From NCBI GenBank assembly GCA_037138055.1, contig JBAXJB010000004.1, positions 12,801-76,800 on the forward strand: a DNA stretch of 64,000 bases, given 5' to 3'. This document shows, piece by piece, positions 34,349 to 41,267 of the stretch. The position numbers and the translations under genes are program-made. Below the pieces are notes generated by a model. It ran no database searches, had not been told where the DNA came from, and saw nothing but the letters and a program-made list of their open reading frames with translations. Positions within the stretch are counted from its first letter, which is position 1. Each line of letters starts with the position of its first letter. Source of the stretch: CAITNM01 sp037138055. GTDB taxonomy: Bacteria; Pseudomonadota; Alphaproteobacteria; Paracaedibacterales; CAITNM01.

Positions 34349-36088
34349 TTATATCCTTATATCGTCAACAATTAGTGTTAGTTGTTGTCTTCCTTGCCAT
34401 TCATCTAGCTTTACATTGCCTGCTATTTCAAGAGGACCACGATGGTTAAGCACTTCTTGTAAAGGTGTTTGCATAGCGCGAAAAGCCATAGCTTTTAAAC
34501 GTTTACCTGTTTCATCTTGCAGCTGCAAGCGAATATGCTGTTCACCTACCACATCGGCAAAATTACAAATCATATGTTTAAATGCAAATGTAGGGGTTGG
34601 ATGACCACTACCATAGGGTTCTAGCTGCTGCACATGACTTAGAAATACTTCATTCAGGCCATCAATAGTTAGGTAACCGTCTATGGTAAGCTTGAGCTCT
34701 CTATTATGCATGCAAGGCAAGGCTGCATGATCGATAAAATCATAAAAACTTTCATAGCAACCTGGCGTAATGGTAAAACCTGCAGCCATAGCATGGCCAC
34801 CACCTTTTGTAAGTAGGCTTTTATGCAAAGCCTGGTGCATGAGTACGCCCATGTCGAGTCCTGAAACAGAACGTCCTGAGCCTTTTTGCTCACCTTCCCA
34901 ATCAGTCACTACCAGTGTGGGTTTGTGATATTTATCTTTCAAACGGCTTGAAACAATACCAATAACGCCCGGATGCCAGTTATTTCCCTTAACCATAATC
35001 ACGGAACGTAAATTAAGATCTTGAGTTTCCACTTGAATAACAGCTTCTTCTAAAACCTGACGTTCAATTTCTTGGCGTTGCGCATTTAATTCATTGAGCC
35101 TAATTGCCAATTCTTTTGCTTCTAAAGCGTCTTGCGTAAATAGCAAACACGAGCCCAGGTCAGCCTGCCCTACTCTGCCACCGGCGTTAATGCGTGGGCC
35201 AATCATAAACCCAAAATGATAAGCAGAGGTTATACCACCCTTTAATTCAGCAACATCTGCTAATGTAGCAAGACCTATATTTTTGCGCATACGAGCAATT
35301 TTTAATCCCTGAGTTACCAACGCGCGATTCAACCCTTTTAAGGGCATGACATCACATACAGTGCCAAGTGCGACAATATCTAAATAATTTAACAAATCAG
35401 GCTCTTGAAGAGTTTGAAAGTGACCTGAAGCACGAAGCGCTCTATTCAGTGCCACAATAAATAAAAATGCTACTCCTGCCGCGCACAATAGCTTTAAATC
35501 AGTTCGTTCACCGAGTTCTTGATCTAAACGATTTGGGTTAACGATTATAGCACTAGGCAAGCTAGTTTCAGCCGTGTGGTGGTCAAGAACAATGACATCT
35601 AACCCACATGTTGCTGCTTCCCCCAATGCTTCAAAAGCTGTAGTGCCGCAATCAACCATAAGACACAGGTCATTACCTTCTTTACGTAGTTTTTTTAACG
35701 CTGCAGGATTTGCTCCGTATCCTTCATCGAGGCGATCAGGAATATATAATGCGGTACTTACGCCAATATCGCGAAAATAACGACGCAATAGAGCTGAAGA
35801 CGTTGCCCCGTCAACATCATAATCGCCATATACAACAATTTTTTGATTAGTTTGGATTGCAGAAACGGCACGTTTTACTGCTGTTTCCATGTCGTTTAAA
35901 AGATAAGGTTCAGGCAAAAAGCATTTCAGTGACGGGTTCAGAAAATCTTTCACCTTATCAAAGTGAATATCCCGTGCAACAAGAATACGTGATAAGAACT
36001 CAGGAAGTTCGTACGACTGCATGTACTGCATTACCCGCCGATCTTCGGCAGATGCTAAAACCCAATCAAAACCCTTTAAAGATTTCAT
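34349..36088 (-). CDS. recJ: Single-stranded-DNA exonuclease RecJ
   Basis: A 5'-3' ssDNA exonuclease of the DHH family, 579 residues. Motif I is VVYGDYDVDGATSSALL, motif II contains LMVDCGTT, and motif III is IVLDHHTAE. The DHHA1 domain carries GPRINAGGRVGQADLGSCLLF, a Gly-rich block, and GGHAMAAGFTI. The OB domain (residues ~460-575) is at the C-terminus. It works in mismatch repair and recombination. It starts inside the dapF stop (ATGA) and ends two bases before dapD, so a repair gene is embedded in the diaminopimelate operon. Confidence 0.95.
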   Translation of the reverse strand: MKSLKGFDWVLASAEDRRVMQYMQSYELPEFLSRILVARDIHFDKVKDFLNPSLKCFLPEPYLLNDMETAVKRAVSAIQTNQKIVVYGDYDVDGATSSALLRRYFRDIGVSTALYIPDRLDEGYGANPAALKKLRKEGNDLCLMVDCGTTAFEALGEAATCGLDVIVLDHHTAETSLPSAIIVNPNRLDQELGERTDLKLLCAAGVAFLFIVALNRALRASGHFQTLQEPDLLNYLDIVALGTVCDVMPLKGLNRALVTQGLKIARMRKNIGLATLADVAELKGGITSAYHFGFMIGPRINAGGRVGQADLGSCLLFTQDALEAKELAIRLNELNAQRQEIERQVLEEAVIQVETQDLNLRSVIMVKGNNWHPGVIGIVSSRLKDKYHKPTLVVTDWEGEQKGSGRSVSGLDMGVLMHQALHKSLLTKGGGHAMAAGFTITPGCYESFYDFIDHAALPCMHNRELKLTIDGYLTIDGLNEVFLSHVQQLEPYGSGHPTPTFAFKHMICNFADVVGEQHIRLQLQDETGKRLKAMAFRAMQTPLQEVLNHRGPLEIAGNVKLDEWQGRQQLTLIVDDIRI

Positions 36089-36855
36089 GACTTATAGAAA
36101 AAAGTGCCCGTAAACACAATCACAGCGGGACCAGTCATGTACAATTTTTGCCCATCCCACTGAATCCAAAGGTCTCCACCCGCTTGAGAAACTTTTGTTT
36201 TTTGATCAACTTTTTTATGGGCATAAGCAGCCACCACCGATGCGCACGCGCCGCTACCACAAGCCGGCGTAATACCCGTTCCACGTTCCCAAACTTTTAG
36301 TTGTATGTGTCCAGAATCAAGTATTTTCACAAAATCAACGTTAGTGCGTAAGGGGAATGCAGGGTGATTTTCTAATCCTTCGCCGTAGCTAGAAACTGAA
36401 TCAATATTTTCCACAAAGCATACCAAATGTGGGTTACCTACATTAACTGCCACTGCATCTGGTGTGGAAAGATGCCCCAAAGATTGTGGTCCATCTAAAA
36501 TTTCAACTGTTGGAGTTGGCATTTGAATAGTCACCATATCATCTTCCAATTGGCAATTCAGAATTCCGCCAAGGGTTTCAATGGTAATTGTGCTTTGTTG
36601 CTTTTGATCCATCAAATATTTTGCAATACAACGGCTTCCATTACCGCAGCTCTCAGCTTCAGAACCATCTGCATTGAAAAAGCGAACATTAATTCGGTCA
36701 TTTATTTCGTGTGCCACAATCACTTGGTCACAGCCTATGCCGTATCTTCGATCAGCGAGTCTTCTGCTTAAATCACTTAGGTCATTGGCTAGCACATCTG
36801 GATTAACCAGCATGACAAAATCGTTTCCAAGACCTTGAGCTTTTACAAATTCCAT
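36085..36855 (-). CDS. dapF: Diaminopimelate epimerase
   Basis: A cofactor-independent racemase of 256 residues converting LL- to meso-diaminopimelate for peptidoglycan and lysine. Both catalytic cysteines are present: in ESCGNGSRCIA and in TPACGSGACASVVAA. The N-terminal GLGNDFVML and the DNPHLVCF-type block (VGNPHLVCFVE) are conserved. In many alphaproteobacteria dapF precedes mtaB-ftsY; here it is instead sandwiched between ppx and recJ, one base after the former and overlapping the latter. Confidence 0.95.
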   Translation of the reverse strand: MEFVKAQGLGNDFVMLVNPDVLANDLSDLSRRLADRRYGIGCDQVIVAHEINDRINVRFFNADGSEAESCGNGSRCIAKYLMDQKQQSTITIETLGGILNCQLEDDMVTIQMPTPTVEILDGPQSLGHLSTPDAVAVNVGNPHLVCFVENIDSVSSYGEGLENHPAFPLRTNVDFVKILDSGHIQLKVWERGTGITPACGSGACASVVAAYAHKKVDQKTKVSQAGGDLWIQWDGQKLYMTGPAVIVFTGTFFYKS

Positions 36856-36856
36856 A

Positions 36857-37948
36857 TTACATCCTGATGGCTTCTAACATTAAATCGATTAGTATTCCTT
36901 CGCGCACACCGCGATCAGCAATACGCATTGTTTTAATTGGTAATGCATCACATATTGCTTTTAAAATATTTGACCCCGTTAACACGTAGTCAGCCCTGCT
37001 AAAACCAATATTTGACTGATCAAGGCGTTCTTCACGGGTCATAGTTAGAATGCGGTTTATCACCGCGTATAAATCTTCATACGAAATTGACATTCCATCA
37101 ACCAGACGACGATCATAATGCGCCAAACCCAAATGAAAGGCAGCAAGGGTTGTTACAGTTCCAGAGCTACCTGTAATTTGCAATTCATCGTTTTCAATAA
37201 GTTTTGCAATATTATTTCTTTCAACGAAACCCCTTAACCCTTCAAAAATACGACCTTGCAAATACTCATGTGATTGAGCTGTGTCTATAGGAATTCCAGC
37301 GGCTTCAGTTGTAGTTACTACTCCATAGGGAACAGAAATTGAATCAATTTCATCGAATGGAACGGCATAACCTGGGCGACGTTTGCCGTCTTTTTTAAGC
37401 TTAACCAAAATAACTTCTGTGCTGCCCCCGCCAATGTCAAAAACAATTCCGTAAGGAATGTGTGGACTTAGCATTGCAGAGCATCCCTTAAGGGCCAAAC
37501 TTGCTTCTTGGTCAGAATCAATAATTTCAATATCCAGATTCAATTCTTTTTTTGCACGATCAACTAACACGTGGTTATTTGTTGCGCGGCGACAGGCTTC
37601 GGTCGCTACGGCACGTAAACTGTGTAAATGATAACGGTCTAGCTTTTTACGGCACATTGCCAAGGCTTCCATGGCCCTGTCCATTGCATCCACTGATAAT
37701 TCGTCATTATTGTGCAGTCCTTCACCTAGGCGAACAACCTTAGAAAAAGAATCAATCACCTTCCAAGACAATGGTTTTGGACGACTACGAAAATAATTAG
37801 TGCGAACACCCGCTACGTTTACACGTGCAACCAACAAACGACAAGAATTCGTGCCAAGGTCAATTGCTGCTATAATTGGGTGGTGACTATCGCACTCTAG
37901 AGGACGAACGCCCCCAAGCTGTGGTTTTTGTACATCATATTCAGACAT
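36857..37948 (-). CDS. ppx: Ppx/GppA family exopolyphosphatase / pppGpp phosphohydrolase
   Basis: A 363-residue ASKHA-fold phosphatase. The phosphate-1 loop AAIDLGTNSCRLLVA (about residue 28) and phosphate-2 loop IVFDIGGGSTEVILVKL (about 165) are clear, as is TGSSGTVTTLAAFHLGL. Members degrade inorganic polyphosphate or pppGpp; the short length (no C-terminal HD extension) matches the alphaproteobacterial form, whose preferred substrate is not certain. It heads the five-gene minus-strand unit with dapF, recJ, dapD and dapE. The upstream 80 bases to tRNA-Gln presumably hold the promoter. Confidence 0.9.
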   Translation of the reverse strand: MSEYDVQKPQLGGVRPLECDSHHPIIAAIDLGTNSCRLLVARVNVAGVRTNYFRSRPKPLSWKVIDSFSKVVRLGEGLHNNDELSVDAMDRAMEALAMCRKKLDRYHLHSLRAVATEACRRATNNHVLVDRAKKELNLDIEIIDSDQEASLALKGCSAMLSPHIPYGIVFDIGGGSTEVILVKLKKDGKRRPGYAVPFDEIDSISVPYGVVTTTEAAGIPIDTAQSHEYLQGRIFEGLRGFVERNNIAKLIENDELQITGSSGTVTTLAAFHLGLAHYDRRLVDGMSISYEDLYAVINRILTMTREERLDQSNIGFSRADYVLTGSNILKAICDALPIKTMRIADRGVREGILIDLMLEAIRM

Positions 37949-38029
37949 TTCTGCATTTCTTTTTATAATTGCTTTTTTTTATACCTTACACTTAATCAGC
38001 ATATTATGGTAGTCATGAATGTGTACTGC

Positions 38030-38103
38030 TGGGGGATAGTTTAGCGGTAGAACTCCCGGCTCTGGACCGGGCAACTCTGGTTCGAATCCAGGTCCCCCAG
38101 CCA
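38030..38103 (+). tRNA. tRNA-Gln (anticodon CTG)
   Basis: A 74-base tRNA with encoded CCA. The acceptor TGGGGGA pairs with TCCCCCA, the T1-A72 pair is typical of tRNA-Gln, the anticodon stem CCCGG/CCGGG encloses CTCTGGA (anticodon CTG), and the T arm has GGTTCGAATCC. Its 3' 31 bases are duplicated 744 bases downstream. Confidence 0.95.
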
Positions 38104-38109
38104 ATATTT
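38073..38109. repeat. Direct repeat 1: tRNA-Gln 3' end (candidate attachment site)
   Basis: These 37 bases cover the last 31 bases of tRNA-Gln plus six bases (ATATTT) beyond the CCA. They recur at 38817-38853 with one difference (T versus C at 38081/38825). Duplication of a tRNA 3' end is the hallmark of site-specific integration, so these are probably attL and attR of an old insertion. Confidence 0.8.
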
Positions 38110-38113
38110 GAGT

Positions 38114-38491
38114 TTAATTAAGCACTACCTGCTTTTCCTGATCAATGCCAAGCACTTCTCTGATCGCGTCTTGCACTTCAACCATCAACTGGAGACTGCA
38201 TTGTGCTAATGGACCTTTTACAAGTCGTTTATTATCAATTGATCGAATTTGGTCAATCAAGAGATCAGAATCTTTTTCAAGCTGCGAAAGCGCGTCAATT
38301 CTAATTCTTAAGGGTTCTGCACGCTCAATTAAATTAGTTGTTAAAGGAATGATGACTGTTGATGGATGAAAAATATCTAACAACACTTGATTTTGCACAA
38401 TCAGTACAGGCCTAAGTTTCCCTGGTTCTGTACCTGATTGAGGATTAAGGTCAGCAAGCCAAATTTCTCCATAATTAATCTTTAGGGTCAT
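38114..38491 (-). CDS. mazF: MazF/PemK-family endoribonuclease toxin
   Basis: A 125-residue toxin of the PemK/MazF fold. Diagnostic blocks are YGEIWLADLNPQSGTEPGKLRPVLIVQN at the N-terminus (with the loop Arg-Pro), STVIIPLTTNL in the core and LLIDQIRSIDNKRLV, which contains the usual D-Q-x-R-x-I-D. MazF toxins cut mRNA at short motifs and halt translation until the antitoxin is replaced. It is translated after, and overlaps by 17 bases, the antitoxin gene. The pair fills the interval between the two tRNA-Gln 3'-end repeats, which argues for horizontal arrival. Confidence 0.92.
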   Translation of the reverse strand: MTLKINYGEIWLADLNPQSGTEPGKLRPVLIVQNQVLLDIFHPSTVIIPLTTNLIERAEPLRIRIDALSQLEKDSDLLIDQIRSIDNKRLVKGPLAQCSLQLMVEVQDAIREVLGIDQEKQVVLN

Positions 38492-38711
38492 ATTCTACTG
38501 CACTAAATTCGGCGTTAATAACCATGCTTTCTTGTCTAACTTTTTGACTGGCGATTCTTAGTTTTTGAGCACGAGTCTCATCCGCAAGCATTTTATTCAT
38601 TGCTAATATAGCCCGTTTTATGTATTCGCTTCTTGTGAGATGCAGGTGATTAGCACAAGAATCAATGCTATATACTACGTCGTCAGGAATTCTAATGGTG
38701 ACGGTTGTCAT
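38475..38711 (-). CDS. Ribbon-helix-helix antitoxin
   Basis: A 78-residue partner of the MazF-type toxin. Residues 1-45 (TTVTIRIPDDVVYSIDSCANHLHLTRSEYIKRAIL) are a classic ribbon-helix-helix DNA-binding domain. The remaining acidic/polar tail (AEFSAVEYDPKD) would wrap the toxin. It comes first in the operon and overlaps the toxin, the usual order. It is expected to repress its own promoter in the A+T-rich stretch before 38711; I could not define an operator there. Confidence 0.88.
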   Translation of the reverse strand: MTTVTIRIPDDVVYSIDSCANHLHLTRSEYIKRAILAMNKMLADETRAQKLRIASQKVRQESMVINAEFSAVEYDPKD

Positions 38712-38816
38712 TTCAAAACTCTTTTATATTTTGACCATTTATAGAATACCAGCAATTGACAAAAAAGTAAACACAAATGTAAGACAAAATGTCTTGCGAT
38801 GACGAATGCAATACGT

Positions 38817-38853
38817 AACTCTGGCTCGAATCCAGGTCCCCCAGCCAATATTT
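38817..38853. repeat. Direct repeat 2: orphan copy of tRNA-Gln 3' end
   Basis: This is an orphan 3' fragment of tRNA-Gln (T arm, acceptor strand, CCA and ATATTT) without the rest of the tRNA, identical in 36 of 37 positions to 38073-38109. A short dyad, AAGACA-AAA-TGTCTT, lies just before it at 38781-38795. No integrase lies between the copies. Confidence 0.8.
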
Positions 38854-38930
38854 AGGGTTATTGTAATTTTATTAATATTTTGTTGCTTTATTTTGTGATA
38901 GTGTTATTTTAATGCCTGTAAAACTTAACT

Positions 38931-40148
38931 ATGCATAAAAGCACCATGCGAAATTTTATTGATAATCTACAAAAAAATATTTTTCTCTCTTTTCGCAGAT
39001 CTTTAACGTTGTTAAGACCAGAAAAAATAATAAAATTTTATATATTTATTGCTTTCATGACACTGAATGTTTATTCATCAAACAGTTATTCAGAATCTGA
39101 CCTAAAAATTTCAAGCTTAAGTGGAAAATTTCAAGTCAGATTCTACAATGACGCTACTCTCGATATACATACCAACTCTGATGGCTCCACAAAAATAATA
39201 GGATATTACACAACAGCTGTTATTTATGCGAAGGAGCAAATTGCAGGTTTACCTCTGGAAAAATATAAAGAATCAGCCTATTACTTATGTTTAGATGCAA
39301 AAGAAAAATATCAAAGAATTGATGAACGTTTAGAGGAACTCAGTCTACTTGATGTTTCGCATCATTCAGCCTCTTCGGTACCACAAAGCAGCGCACATAA
39401 TGGACACACTGAAAGTTCACTCGATGAATTATGTGAACATATTGCATCTTCAGACAGCGTTTGTGTTACATTTGGAGCTGGTATTTCTGGAGGGTATGTT
39501 CCCACATTAGTAGAGTTTTTTAATGCTCTTGGGCTGGAAAAAGCTCGTGCAGTTGATTCAGCTACTGACGAAAGTTTCATACGTTTTATTAGTAGTCTAG
39601 TAACGGAAAAAGATACAATCTTAAATATTGTGCAAACAGAATGGGGAAAGGTGTATAATTGCGATATTTCCAGTACTCCAGCTCATACTGCTTTAAAACA
39701 ATTAATTGAATTATTAAGGTTTAATGGAAAAGAAACTTTTGTTTATACAGATAATATTGATAAAATTCATGATAGGGTTGAAATTCAATTAAGTGAAGAG
39801 TCTACCTCATATGGAGTAAAAATAATCTATCCACCGCTAGATAACATACGTGATAAAAAAATGACGGTACTAGTATGCGGTCAGTCTTTTGATTTTCATT
39901 GTGTTTTAAGTACAATTCATGCGAGGGCGCATTTTGCTAGAGAGCTAGTATTTTTTCATTTAAACCTAGAAGCTGATTGCATCAATATTTATCAAGGATT
40001 AGACGTTCCCCTTTTACGAGAATCGAGCCCTGAAAAACCTAAAAAAATAGATATTTCACAAATCCCACAAGTAACCCTAGATATGAAATTCATCAAGGGT
40101 AGTCTTCATGATATTTTGCCTGCGCTATATGAAAAATTGAGAGAATAA
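38931..40148 (+). CDS. Membrane-anchored or exported SIR2-like protein
   Basis: A 405-residue protein. A hydrophobic segment at residues ~33-50 (IIKFYIFIAFMTLNVY) after a basic stretch looks like a signal anchor or long signal peptide. Residues ~170-400 follow the sirtuin order: VTFGAGISGGYVPT (NAD-binding GAGIS, 182-186), TPAHTALKQLIE (249-260), VYTDNIDKIHDR (the TxNID.LH motif, 272-282), TVLVCGQSFDF (GTS-like loop) and IKGSLHDILPAL (C-terminal base-binding). The catalytic HG expected soon after NID is absent (SYG instead), and there are no zinc cysteines. NAD-related binding is likely; deacetylase or NADase activity is doubtful. It lies beside the tRNA-Gln island. Confidence 0.65.
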   Translation: MHKSTMRNFIDNLQKNIFLSFRRSLTLLRPEKIIKFYIFIAFMTLNVYSSNSYSESDLKISSLSGKFQVRFYNDATLDIHTNSDGSTKIIGYYTTAVIYAKEQIAGLPLEKYKESAYYLCLDAKEKYQRIDERLEELSLLDVSHHSASSVPQSSAHNGHTESSLDELCEHIASSDSVCVTFGAGISGGYVPTLVEFFNALGLEKARAVDSATDESFIRFISSLVTEKDTILNIVQTEWGKVYNCDISSTPAHTALKQLIELLRFNGKETFVYTDNIDKIHDRVEIQLSEESTSYGVKIIYPPLDNIRDKKMTVLVCGQSFDFHCVLSTIHARAHFARELVFFHLNLEADCINIYQGLDVPLLRESSPEKPKKIDISQIPQVTLDMKFIKGSLHDILPALYEKLRE

Positions 40149-40154
40149 TCAAAC

Positions 40155-41267
40155 TCAATCCATGAATCCGTAGCGCAGAACTGCTTGCAAGGCTAAACGC
40201 CCTTTTGCCGTTGCAGTTAGTTTACTGTTCGAGTGTGTTAAAAAATTTTCGTTTATAAGGGTTTGAATTTCATTCGTCATGGGTTTATTCCAAGAAATAC
40301 CTTCGGTTGTGCGCAGGCCCATGAGTACTCGCTCTTGCTCTTGTTCATCGGCAGATAGTTCCAAGCATTCTTCGTCACGAATAGATTCTTTTAGCCAGCG
40401 CTCTGGTGTGCGGAATTGTTTAGTCGCTAAATATTTTCCATTTACGGCCAACCGCCCATGGGCACCAGGACCAACACCTATGTATTCGCCATAGCGCCAA
40501 TAGGTTAAATTATGCTGACATTCAGCGCCTGGCTTTGCATAGTTTGAAACTTCGTACGCTTGTAAACCTTGTGCTGCACAAAGTGAATTTGTTAGCTCGT
40601 ACATATCTGCTGCCAAGTCATCAACAGGCAGAACCAGCGTTCCTTGGGCATGCAGACGTTCAAATGCTGTATTTGGTTCAATAGTTAATTGATATAATGA
40701 CAGATGCTCAGTGCCAAAAGCCAATGCCTGTTCGAGCTCTGGTTGCCATTCATCAGGAGTGTGACCTGGTGTTGCATAAATCAAGTCAAAGCTAACACGC
40801 TTAAATGTTGATTGGGCTGTGTGAATAGCCTTAATTGCTTCTTCAACACTATGCTTTCTTCCCAAATTTTGTAGGCGTTCGGGTCGTAGTGATTGCACCC
40901 CAATAGAAATACGATTTACCCCAGCTTGGCCCAGCTGTTGAAATTTTTCCACTTCAACGCTGTTGGGATTTGCCTCTAAAGTAATTTCAAGGTCAGGAGA
41001 GGTAGACCATAATTTGCACGCTTCGCTGATGATAGCTTCAACAGTTTGTGGCTGCATAAGTGATGGTGTGCCACCACCGAAAAAAATAGTCGTTAACAGC
41101 CTAGGGCCAATCCAATCACGAACGCGCCGAAGCTCTACACACAGCGCCTGTTGCCATTCTTTTTCGCCGTACGTTTCACGCACGTGGCTGTTGAAATCAC
41201 AGTAAGGGCATTTTGATAAGCAAAACGGCCAGTGGATGTAGAGGGAGATAGGTTGGGGTTCACCCAT
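40155..41267 (-). CDS. hemW: HemW-type radical SAM haem chaperone (HemN-like)
   Basis: About 370 residues, starting at the ATG at 41267 (MGEPQPISLYIHWPF); the open frame continues to 41306, but that part lies inside polA. The radical SAM motif is CLSKCPYC, followed by DFNSH; GGGTPSLM, EANPNS, GVNRISIGVQSL and DLIYATPGHT are conserved. It lacks the residues typical of true HemN coproporphyrinogen dehydrogenase and is best called HemW, which handles haem. That is relevant to the oxidase genes here. It overlaps the polA stop by eight bases. The usual alphaproteobacterial neighbour rdgB is absent. Confidence 0.9.
   Translation of the reverse strand: MGEPQPISLYIHWPFCLSKCPYCDFNSHVRETYGEKEWQQALCVELRRVRDWIGPRLLTTIFFGGGTPSLMQPQTVEAIISEACKLWSTSPDLEITLEANPNSVEVEKFQQLGQAGVNRISIGVQSLRPERLQNLGRKHSVEEAIKAIHTAQSTFKRVSFDLIYATPGHTPDEWQPELEQALAFGTEHLSLYQLTIEPNTAFERLHAQGTLVLPVDDLAADMYELTNSLCAAQGLQAYEVSNYAKPGAECQHNLTYWRYGEYIGVGPGAHGRLAVNGKYLATKQFRTPERWLKESIRDEECLELSADEQEQERVLMGLRTTEGISWNKPMTNEIQTLINENFLTHSNSKLTATAKGRLALQAVLRYGFMD

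Noticed and set aside
38931..40148. Reading the SIR2-like gene as part of a complete Thoeris or DSR defence system
   Set aside because: No TIR partner, helicase or phage-trigger gene is adjacent, the protein seems membrane-bound or exported, and the catalytic His is absent.
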